Shown here: positions 1 to 5,824 of the stretch, in pieces
Layout: each line of letters begins with the position of its first letter
How positions within the stretch are numbered: position 1 is the first letter of the stretch
Assembly: GCA_002335355.1 (NCBI GenBank)
Contig: DCTD01000076.1
Coordinates: 17,914-24,160, forward strand
From: Patescibacteria group bacterium UBA1449
GTDB taxonomy: Bacteria; Patescibacteriota; Microgenomatia; UBA1400; UBA1449
Reading direction: 5' to 3'
DNA length: 6,247 bases
The notes under the pieces: generated by a model
Seen by the model: the letters and a program-made list of their open reading frames with translations, nothing else
Told to the model about the DNA's origin: nothing
Database searches by the model: none
Translations under genes and position numbers: made by a program

Positions 1-67
1 TATTAATAAGTTAGTAAAGCACTCCGGTAATTGATAGGTGGCAGTCATCCGTGACATCACACGTATC

Positions 68-71
68 AAGG
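68..71 (+). promoter_or_regulatory. Ribosome binding site for the ATG 81 start of greA
   Basis: AAGG lies 9 nt before ATG 81. It competes with AGGTGG at 36-41, which lies 9 nt before the in-frame GTG 51. The second is the better match to the anti-Shine-Dalgarno, so both starts remain possible. Confidence 0.4.
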
Positions 72-80
72 CCGAAGCGT

Positions 81-554
81 ATGGATGATCAAGTGCATGA
101 AGTGTTCCTAACCAAAGAAGGGTTAGAAGAATTAAAAACAGAATTGAAAGAGCTAGTTGAAAAGAAACGCCCTAAGTTAATTAGGCGGGTGGCTAAAGCC
201 CGTGACTTTGGTGACCTCTCAGAAAATGCAGAGTATAGCACTTCAAGAGAAGAACTGGCATTGGTTGAGGGAAGAGTTGAAGAATTGGAAGATATTATTG
301 CTCGGGCAAAACTGATTAAACAAAATGGCAATGGTGGTAAAAATATCCAATTAGGAAGCAAGATTACCATTAAAGTCAATGATACAGAACACATATATAC
401 TGTTGTTGGGGAATGGGAAGCCGATCCAATGGAGAAGAAAATCTCTCATGATTCTCCACTCGGAAAGGCCTTGCTAGGTAAAAAAGAGGGAGAAATGGTT
501 GAGGTTGATGCACCGGCCGGTAAGCTCTCATACCAAATAGTCAAAATTCACTAA
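81..554 (+). CDS. greA: Transcription elongation factor GreA
   Basis: GreA enters the secondary channel of backtracked RNA polymerase and stimulates cleavage of the extruded RNA 3' end, so stalled complexes can restart. From ATG 81 the protein is 157 aa, the usual length of the family. Residues 8-78 form the charged N-terminal coiled coil, with the tip motif GDLSENAEY (44-52) carrying the two acidic residues D45 and E48 that position the catalytic metal in the family. Residues from about 85 to 157 match the FKBP-like C-terminal domain (VVGEWEAD, then SPLGKALLGKKEGE). The start is ambiguous. An in-frame GTG at 51 would add 10 residues and has a better Shine-Dalgarno (AGGTGG, 36-41), while ATG 81 has AAGG at 68-71. 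I prefer ATG 81 on family length. A strong terminator follows, so greA ends its transcription unit. Identity is secure; only the start is open. Confidence 0.95.
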   Translation: MDDQVHEVFLTKEGLEELKTELKELVEKKRPKLIRRVAKARDFGDLSENAEYSTSREELALVEGRVEELEDIIARAKLIKQNGNGGKNIQLGSKITIKVNDTEHIYTVVGEWEADPMEKKISHDSPLGKALLGKKEGEMVEVDAPAGKLSYQIVKIH

Positions 555-577
555 GAATGAAAATAAGTGACTTATAC

Positions 578-608
578 AAATCCCCCTGACTCTCGGGGGG
601 ATTTTTTT
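578..608 (+). terminator. Rho-independent terminator after greA
   Basis: A 9-bp perfect stem pairs AAATCCCCC (578-586) with GGGGGATTT (596-604). The loop is 587-595, and the U tract T602-T608 partly overlaps the stem's 3' end. It starts 23 nt after the greA stop codon. The GC core followed by seven T's is the classic intrinsic terminator form and separates greA from pyrH. Confidence 0.9.
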
Positions 609-612
609 GTGG

Positions 613-669
613 TGGGCAAGAGAGATTATGTTTGGTATAGTAATGAAAAGATACTACTAATCATATAAA
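613..669 (+). promoter_or_regulatory. Candidate promoter region of pyrH
   Basis: A promoter is expected here because greA ends in a terminator and pyrH follows. Two -10 candidates are visible. TATAGT (636-641) has a weak -35, TGGGCA (613-618), at 17 nt spacing and would give a leader of about 27 nt. TATAAA (664-669) lies only 5 nt from the ATG, lacks a good -35, and would give an essentially leaderless mRNA. Neither can be chosen from sequence alone. Confidence 0.35.
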
Positions 670-674
670 AACCT

Positions 675-1421
675 ATGCACAATGAACTTCCATATACTCG
701 TATCATGATAAAAATTAGTGGTGAATTTCTTAAGGGAGATCAGCAGCTTGGGATTTCAAGTGAGGCTGCTCGGGAAGTGGCGCTACGGTTAAAATCAATC
801 CATGATCTAGACATTCAGGTGGCTGTAGTAGTAGGTGGAGGTAATATCTTTCGGGGTTTATCTGCTTCTCAACAGGGATTTGATCGGGCTACTGCGGATT
901 ATATGGGGATGTTAGCGACTGTTATGAATGCCCTGGCATTGCAGGATGCTTTAGAAAAAATAGAGGTTGATACTCGTGTGCAATCAGCGCTTTCGATGAA
1001 CCAGGTTGCTGAGCCTTTTATCCGGCGCCGAGCTATGCGACACATGGATAAGGGAAGATTGGTTATAATTGCAGCTGGTACAGGTAATCCCTTTGTCAGT
1101 ACCGATACTGGAGCAGCGCTTCATGCCTTGGAACTGCACTGTCAGGTCTTAGTTAAAGCGACTAAGGTTGATGGTATTTTTGAGGCTGACCCCTTTGAAA
1201 ATCCTCAGGCTCGACAGTTTTCAACTCTAAGGTTTCAGGATGCTTTGACGATGCCGGAGGTAAAGGTGCTTGATAAGGCAGCTTTGACGTTGTGTATGGA
1301 GAATAACTTGCCACTTAGAATCGTAAACTTTTATAACCAGCAAGCAGTTTTAGATGCCGTATCCGGAAAGGAAGCAGGGACTCTTGTTTCAAATGATGTG
1401 GTAACTGAAATCATTAAGTAA
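675..1421 (+). CDS. pyrH: UMP kinase (uridylate kinase)
   Basis: This cytoplasmic enzyme phosphorylates UMP to UDP with ATP, the step that commits pyrimidines to UTP and CTP. At 248 aa it matches the bacterial amino-acid-kinase-fold UMP kinases (E. coli 241 aa). Visible motifs in order are KISGE (13-17), the glycine-rich GGGNIFRG (54-61), ATADYMGMLATVMN (72-85) with D75 of the UMP site, RRRAMRH (117-123), GTGNPFVSTDT (135-145) and KATKVDGIFEADP (161-173) at the nucleotide site. The C-terminus has the family pattern CMENNLPLRIVNF. It is typically a hexamer under allosteric control, but that is family knowledge and not shown here. No Shine-Dalgarno precedes ATG 675. A later ATG at 705 also lacks one and would remove the start of the first strand. 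The gene is not beside tsf or frr, its common partners. The stop is TAA, 58 nt before lysS. Confidence 0.97.
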   Translation: MHNELPYTRIMIKISGEFLKGDQQLGISSEAAREVALRLKSIHDLDIQVAVVVGGGNIFRGLSASQQGFDRATADYMGMLATVMNALALQDALEKIEVDTRVQSALSMNQVAEPFIRRRAMRHMDKGRLVIIAAGTGNPFVSTDTGAALHALELHCQVLVKATKVDGIFEADPFENPQARQFSTLRFQDALTMPEVKVLDKAALTLCMENNLPLRIVNFYNQQAVLDAVSGKEAGTLVSNDVVTEIIK

Positions 1422-1452
1422 TAGTAGTATCCATAAATAACAGAGGAAAATA

Positions 1453-1461
1453 TGATATACT
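1453..1461 (+). promoter_or_regulatory. Candidate extended -10 promoter of lysS
   Basis: TGATATACT is an extended -10 (TG, one base, then TATACT, one mismatch from TATAAT). No -35 is seen at 1433-1438, which extended -10 promoters can tolerate. Transcription would start near 1467-1468, just before the GGAG ribosome binding site, giving a leader of about 12 nt. The same bases overlap the ATG of an 11-codon reading frame (1452-1487), so other explanations remain possible. Confidence 0.4.
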
Positions 1462-1468
1462 TTTGTGT

Positions 1469-1472
1469 GGAG
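1469..1472 (+). promoter_or_regulatory. Ribosome binding site deciding the lysS start
   Basis: GGAG lies 7 nt before ATG 1480. It supports that ATG over the in-frame GTG at 1465, which the same GGAG would follow rather than precede. Confidence 0.8.
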
Positions 1473-1479
1473 ATTTATT

Positions 1480-2934
1480 ATGTCTGAACCACTCAATGAA
1501 CTACGTCAAGTGAGAATTGATAAACTAAACGATCTGAAACAGGAGGGTGTCAATCCGTATCCAGCCACAGCCAACCGGAAACAAACTATTGCTGAGGCAT
1601 TGCAAGCCATGGGGCAAGCAGTAGCTATTGCCGGTAGAATACGGTCGATTAGAGGTCATGGAAATCTCTCATTTATCGATCTGGAGGATACAACTGGAAA
1701 GATGCAGGCCATGGTACGCAAAGATTTGGTGTCAGAGCAGCAATTTGAACTGTTAAAAAAACTGGATATTGGGGATTTTCTGTCTGTGTCAGGTACGGTA
1801 TTTGAAACCAAAACAGGACAGATCACAGTTGAAGCAAAAGAACTACAGCTTCTTTCCAAGGCACTCAGACCACTACCTGATAGCTGGTATGGGCTTAAAG
1901 ATATCGAGGAGCGTTACCGCAAACGCTATATCGATATGATTCTTAATCCTGAGGTAAGAGAGAAGATAATTATCCGCAGCAACGTGATTCAAGCCATTAG
2001 GTCGTTTTTAAACGACGAGGGTTTTATTGAAGTGGAAACACCTGTTTTGGAAGTTAATGCTTCAGGAGCTTTAGCAAGCCCCTTTAAAACCCATATCAAA
2101 GCTTATGATATGGATTTGTACTTGCGGATTTGTATGGGGGAACTATGGCAGAAGAAACTGATGGTCGCCGGCTTTGAAAAGACTTTTGAGATCGGTAAAG
2201 CTTTCCGAAATGAGGGAGTAGATAGAGAACATAATCCGGAGTTTACCATGTTGGAATACTACATGGCCTATGCTGACTACCAAGCAAACATGGAGCTTCA
2301 GGAACGGTTATTTGGACATGTGGTAAAAGAAGTCACCGGTAGCTGTATTGTAAAAATTGGTGAGAATGAGGTTGATTTTACCCCTTCCTATCCACGAAAG
2401 ACATTTAGAGAAGCCATTCTGGAAAGAACTCAAATAGACATAGATAGCTATGCAAATCTCGAGGATCTAAGGCAAGCAATGACAAACTACGGCCTAAAAA
2501 GTGATTCTGATTGGGGCAGAGGTCATTTGATTGATGAGTTTTATAAAGAATATGTGCGACCATTTCTCATTGGCCCGGTGTTTATTACTCACCATCCCAA
2601 AGATCTCAAACCCCTTGCTAAAGAGGATCCGGATTATCCAGGTTATACCCAGAGCTTTCAACTGCTGGCAAACGGATTTGAACTGTCCAACAACTATTCA
2701 GAACTCAATGATCCCATTGATCAAGCCCAGCGTTTTGCCAAACAAAAAGAGCTGCGCGAATCTGGAGATGAGGAAACAATGTCCTCAGATGAAGAGTTTG
2801 TTGAAGCTTTAGAATATGGTATGCCGCCGGTTACTGGTACCGGGATTGGGATTGACCGGTTTGTGGCAATTCTAACCAACTCCCATCATATTAGGGAAAT
2901 AATTGCCTTTCCTTTGATGAAACCGAAAGAGTGA
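1480..2934 (+). CDS. lysS: Lysyl-tRNA synthetase, class II
   Basis: It charges tRNA-Lys with lysine at the expense of ATP in the cytoplasm. From ATG 1480 it has 484 aa, close to the usual 490-505. Residues 48-122 are the N-terminal OB-fold that reads the anticodon (VAIAGRIRSIRG, FIDLEDTTG). The class II core follows. Motif 1 is around 164-190 and ends in VETP; motif 2 is FEIGKAFRNEG (236-246) with R243; motif 3 is GTGIGIDR (453-460) with R460. By comparison with E. coli LysS from memory, the lysine-pocket residues appear kept: E221, E259, Y261, N404, Y406 (usually F) and E408. Two stretches depart from the common form: RICMGELWQKKLMVAG instead of RIAPELYLKRLVVGG, and ELSNNYSELND instead of EIGNGFSELND. 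I infer a divergent lineage rather than loss of function. The stop codon TGA touches the stop of the convergent kinase gene. Confidence 0.97.
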   Translation: MSEPLNELRQVRIDKLNDLKQEGVNPYPATANRKQTIAEALQAMGQAVAIAGRIRSIRGHGNLSFIDLEDTTGKMQAMVRKDLVSEQQFELLKKLDIGDFLSVSGTVFETKTGQITVEAKELQLLSKALRPLPDSWYGLKDIEERYRKRYIDMILNPEVREKIIIRSNVIQAIRSFLNDEGFIEVETPVLEVNASGALASPFKTHIKAYDMDLYLRICMGELWQKKLMVAGFEKTFEIGKAFRNEGVDREHNPEFTMLEYYMAYADYQANMELQERLFGHVVKEVTGSCIVKIGENEVDFTPSYPRKTFREAILERTQIDIDSYANLEDLRQAMTNYGLKSDSDWGRGHLIDEFYKEYVRPFLIGPVFITHHPKDLKPLAKEDPDYPGYTQSFQLLANGFELSNNYSELNDPIDQAQRFAKQKELRESGDEETMSSDEEFVEALEYGMPPVTGTGIGIDRFVAILTNSHHIREIIAFPLMKPKE

Positions 2935-3434
2935 TTAATTGCTGTTGACTTGTTTACCCTCAATCATTTGAAAAATTTGGTTTGCAGTTTCTTCTGGTGT
3001 TTGCTGGCTGTTGTCAATAATTACTCCAAAAGTGGGAGAAGCTATACCAATAGAATAATGATGTTTAATTCTATCCTTTTCCCACTGATTTAGTTTCCTT
3101 TTACCTCTATCTTGTAAAACAGTATCTAACTTTGGACTTAAGGTAAAAACGTACAACTCAATATTTAAGTTCCGAATTTTATCGACGATATAATCATAGT
3201 TCTTCCTTGATAAAGGATAAGGAACTATAACGTTTAATTTTTGTTTGGCAAAGTTTTTAATAATTACTGCTGCGTTTTAATGTTTAGAGGAACTGCTTTA
3301 TCTATTGGCATCCATTCTATAAATTCATGCAGCCTGTCAACTTCGACTAAAGCAGGCCGATTAATTTTTTTTGCTAGTATTTGTGCAACTGTAGATTTGC
3401 CTGAGTTAATTGAGCCATTTATCAAAATTACCAT
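2935..3434 (-). pseudogene. Frameshifted small P-loop kinase / AAA-family ATPase
   Basis: Two reading frames together encode one protein. Frame 1 runs from ATG 3434 to a TAA at 3264-3266 (56 aa). It holds a Walker A motif GSINSGKS (7-14), then VEVDRLHEFIEWMP and PLNIK. The continuation lies in the other frame, opening after a TAA at 3277-3279 and running to the TAA at 2935-2937; it includes VPYPLS, FTLSPKLD, RIKHHY and FGVIIDNS. Inserting one A in the AAAA run at 3275-3278 (plus strand TTTT) gives PLNIKNAAVIIKNF and an uninterrupted protein of 166 aa. This agrees with a bacterial family of small P-loop kinases that I recall, usually annotated 'AAA family ATPase' or kinase of unknown substrate. 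The start lies 2 nt after the secF stop, so translation is probably coupled and the gene is last in the secDF operon. There is no good slippery heptamer, so I favour mutation or a sequencing error over programmed frameshifting. The substrate is unknown. Confidence 0.8.
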
Positions 3435-3436
3435 AT

Positions 3437-4369
3437 TTAGGCTCTGGCGGGGGCTTTGCGGTTAAAGGCTGGTAAGGCTACTTTGAAACTGCGTTTTTTA
3501 CTAAAGACTTTATCCCACATCACTAGTAGTGGTGCTGCAACAAATGGGGACGAGTAGGTCCCAGAAACCGTACCAATAAGCAAGGCAAAAACAAACCATT
3601 TGGTGGTTTCTCCTCCTAGTAGGTAGAGGGCTAGCAACATAAAGATAATAGTCATGGAGTTGTTAACTGATCTACCTAAGGTTTCATTGATGGCTTTGTT
3701 AACTACCGTTTCGTATGGGACTCCCGGCAATTTTCGCAACGATTCCCTAATCCGGTCGTAAACCACAATCGTATCGTGAACTGAGAAAGAAAGGATTGTT
3801 AAGACGGCAGTCATAAACAAGGTGTCAATTTCCACATTGAGAAAATGCCCAAGCAGTGAAAAGATACCAAAGACAACAAAGACATCATGCAGCATTGCCA
3901 AAATAGCACAGATCCCGTACTTTTTATCCTTAAATCGGTACCAGACAAAGAACAAAATGGTCAAAGCAGCGATACTAATGGCAGTTAAAGCTTTCTGTAA
4001 CGTCTCTGCTCCCATGGTTGGACCTAAGGTCTCAAAGCGTTTTTCAGTAACACTAGCAGCTGCACTGGCAACCTGTTGTTGGAACTCAGTACTTTTTTCC
4101 TGGTTGATTGCTGCTGAACGCAGGATGTAAGTGTTCTCTCCTGAAGTTTGGATTGATCCCACTTCAATTCCGTTTGTTTGAGCAATCTCACGGAGTTTAT
4201 CGCTGCTGAAACCCTGTTCATTTGGAGTAACTGACAGTTCCAGTAAGGTTCCACCAGTAAAATCGATGGAGGGTTTCAGCTGCCACGAAAGTAGTGAATA
4301 CACCCCTGGAATAAGGACTAAAGACGAGATAAGGAGATAAAGCCAGCGATAACGCATGAAATGGATCAT
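3437..4369 (-). CDS. secF: Protein translocase subunit SecF
   Basis: SecF pairs with SecD in the cytoplasmic membrane and uses the proton-motive force to draw exported proteins through SecYEG. From ATG 4369 it has 310 aa. TM1 spans about residues 8-28 and is followed by the family motif SIDFTGGT (34-41). An external domain to about 120 follows, then five more membrane segments near 126-144, 151-175, 183-204, 237-252 and 257-286. The signature SFSVHDTIVVYDRIRE (194-209) contains D199, and LGRS contains R233. These two are 34 residues apart, as are the functionally important D213 and R247 of E. coli SecF. An in-frame GTG at 4387 would add six residues but overlaps secD. ATG 4369 has an excellent ribosome binding site and follows the secD stop by 1 nt, so I chose it. 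The tail (KKRSFK, NRKAPARA) is basic and probably cytoplasmic. Confidence 0.97.
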   Translation of the reverse strand: MIHFMRYRWLYLLISSLVLIPGVYSLLSWQLKPSIDFTGGTLLELSVTPNEQGFSSDKLREIAQTNGIEVGSIQTSGENTYILRSAAINQEKSTEFQQQVASAAASVTEKRFETLGPTMGAETLQKALTAISIAALTILFFVWYRFKDKKYGICAILAMLHDVFVVFGIFSLLGHFLNVEIDTLFMTAVLTILSFSVHDTIVVYDRIRESLRKLPGVPYETVVNKAINETLGRSVNNSMTIIFMLLALYLLGGETTKWFVFALLIGTVSGTYSSPFVAAPLLVMWDKVFSKKRSFKVALPAFNRKAPARA

Positions 4370-4370
4370 A

Positions 4371-5732
4371 TTAAGCTTCCTTTCCACGATATAAGACTCT
4401 CATAAGTGTCCGGGTTACCACAATGCCGGTAAACAAACTGACCAAGACCCCGATTAAAAGCGTCAAAGCAAAGCCTCTCACCATACCTGAAGTTACTAGC
4501 CATTGCAGGTTAAAGGGATTAAGGAGAATAAGCGCAGTAATAATTGTTGCGGTATTGGCGTCCTTAATACTATCCCACGCCCGGCCAAAGCCAAGTTCCA
4601 TAGCAGCCCGCCATTTGCGGCCGCTTCGCAGTTCCTCTTTCATCCGTTCGAAAATCAAAATGTTAGCATCAACTGCCATGCCAACTGAAAGAATAAACCC
4701 GGCAATACCCGGCAAAGTAAGAGTAACAGGGATTAACTTATAGATACTTAAGGTAATCAGACCGTAGATAATCAAGGCAGCATTGGCAATAAGACCCATT
4801 CGGCCATAGTAAATAGCCATAAACGCCATAACCATTACCAACCCGATAACACCGGCAATCATACTTTTACTCACTGACTCCTGTCCCAAACTGGGTCCAA
4901 TAGTCCGTTGTTCCAAAATTTGAATAGGTACTGGTAAAGCTCCGGCGTTTAATTGAATTGTCAACTGTTTGGCAGTTTCAGTGGTAAAGTTACCTGAGAT
5001 GACTGCTTCTCCGGTAGTGATTGGTTCGTTAACGTTTGGAGCGGTAATGGGAATTTCATCCAAAAAGATTGCCACCGGTTTGTTAACATTAGCTTTAGTG
5101 ATGTCAGCAAATTTTTGAGCCCCCTCATCAGTAAACTGTAAGCCGACAACCGGTTCTCCTGAGATACCGCCTTGTCCAAACTGAACACTTGCCCGTTTAA
5201 GGTCTTTACCGGTTAATCCAGTTGGGGTGTAAGCAAAGAGCGGGACAGTACTTGGGGTTGCTTCCTTATATTCTTCAGGAAGGACTCGAAAATCCAATTG
5301 AGCAGTTTGGCCAATCAGTTTTACGGCTTGGTCAATATTCTGAATACCCGGTAGTTCAGCAATAATTCGATACTGATCATTAACTTTTGAGGTTTGGATT
5401 AGGGGCTCTGAGACACCGTATAAGTCAACCCGTCGGCTGATGACCTCTTTTGTTGACTCCAATGCAGTTTGGCGATCGTTAGCAGGAATACTGGACATAT
5501 CTGCCTCAAGTACTAATTGAGTACCTCCTTGAAGATCAAGTCCTCTTTGAATGTTTAAATCGCGATGAATCCGGTTGTTACCAATCTTAAAATCAATAAC
5601 TGGGGAAGATACAGTCAGATCGACGTGTTGACCAAATGCATTAAACTTTACAGGAATATTCTTTGGCAGGGAAATGGCAACAGTGATACAGGTTAAAACG
5701 ATAATCAAAAAAAAGGTTGTCCGTGGCTTCAT
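4371..5732 (-). CDS. secD: Protein translocase subunit SecD
   Basis: SecD is the larger partner of SecF in the proton-driven accessory complex of the Sec export channel. The protein has 453 aa, shorter than E. coli SecD (about 615) but in the range of compact SecD proteins. TM1 is about residues 6-22. The external P1 region includes RGLDLQGGTQLVLE (63-76), SRRVDLYGVSEPLIQ (99-113) and AELPGI (125-130). IGPSLGQESV (278-287) leads into the second membrane segment (289-308). Later segments lie near 313-331, 339-360, 393-413 and 417-442. The TM4 motif GMAVDANILIFERMKEE (351-367) has D355, matching the aspartate essential for proton coupling in the family. GFGRAWDSIKDANTATIITA (381-400) is the conserved RND-type element. 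There is no Shine-Dalgarno before ATG 5732, and a candidate promoter abuts the start, so the mRNA could be leaderless. yajC, a frequent neighbour, is not present here. Confidence 0.97.
   Translation of the reverse strand: MKPRTTFFLIIVLTCITVAISLPKNIPVKFNAFGQHVDLTVSSPVIDFKIGNNRIHRDLNIQRGLDLQGGTQLVLEADMSSIPANDRQTALESTKEVISRRVDLYGVSEPLIQTSKVNDQYRIIAELPGIQNIDQAVKLIGQTAQLDFRVLPEEYKEATPSTVPLFAYTPTGLTGKDLKRASVQFGQGGISGEPVVGLQFTDEGAQKFADITKANVNKPVAIFLDEIPITAPNVNEPITTGEAVISGNFTTETAKQLTIQLNAGALPVPIQILEQRTIGPSLGQESVSKSMIAGVIGLVMVMAFMAIYYGRMGLIANAALIIYGLITLSIYKLIPVTLTLPGIAGFILSVGMAVDANILIFERMKEELRSGRKWRAAMELGFGRAWDSIKDANTATIITALILLNPFNLQWLVTSGMVRGFALTLLIGVLVSLFTGIVVTRTLMRVLYRGKEA
4376..4382 (-). promoter_or_regulatory. 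Ribosome binding site of secF inside the end of secD
   Basis: On the minus strand AAGGAAG (4382-4376) contains AGGA 8 nt before ATG 4369. It lies within the last codons of secD, which favours coupled translation and near-equal SecD and SecF output. Confidence 0.8.
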
Positions 5733-5734
5733 AC

Positions 5735-5749
5735 GTTACTTATAGTAAC
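5735..5749. repeat. 15-bp palindrome at the secD start
   Basis: GTTACT-TAT-AGTAAC is a perfect inverted repeat with 6-bp arms and a 3-nt centre. It ends 2 nt before the secD ATG and covers the candidate -10. It could be an operator for a dimeric regulator; as an RNA hairpin it would be weak because it is AT-rich with a 3-nt loop. It may also be chance. Confidence 0.5.
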
Positions 5750-5769
5750 AAAAATGTAATGCTTGGCAA
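5739..5769 (-). promoter_or_regulatory. Candidate promoter of the secD-secF-kinase operon
   Basis: On the minus strand TTGCCA (5769-5764, one mismatch from TTGACA) is followed after 19 nt by TATAAG (5744-5739), or after 16 nt by TACTAT (5747-5742). With TATAAG, transcription would begin at the A of ATG 5732; with TACTAT it would leave a leader of about 3 nt. Either would explain the missing Shine-Dalgarno. The spacing and the -10 match are imperfect. Confidence 0.4.
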
Positions 5770-5824
5770 GAGGGAATGGGATAGAAAACGTCTTTTTTTA
5801 CTCCAGTAGAATGCCAAAACATGT

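Noticed and set aside
2..34. An open frame ending in TGA at 32-34, possibly the tail of an upstream plus-strand gene
   Set aside because: Only ten codons are visible, with nothing recognisable in them; the call would be a guess.
1465..1479. GTG 1465 as the lysS start
   Set aside because: It would place the GGAG motif inside the coding region, while ATG 1480 has GGAG at ideal spacing and a family-like N-terminus.
3264..3279. Programmed -1 frameshifting in the kinase gene
   Set aside because: A -1 shift would give the right protein, but the site reads ATT AAA ACG. It has no X XXY YYZ heptamer, and slipping from AAA to TAA pairs poorly. Four A's are also short for polymerase slippage.
3241..3465. 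Plus-strand 74-aa frame across the secF-kinase junction
   Set aside because: It is antisense to secF and the kinase, whose protein motifs are clear; it is a shadow frame.
4370..4387. GTG 4387 as the secF start, overlapping secD by 17 nt
   Set aside because: ATG 4369 has a strong AGGA at 8 nt and begins right before the first membrane segment.
5733..5824. A 28-codon minus-strand frame between the nucleotidyltransferase gene and secD
   Set aside because: It has no convincing ribosome binding site and no recognisable sequence, and it overlaps the candidate promoter and palindrome of secD.
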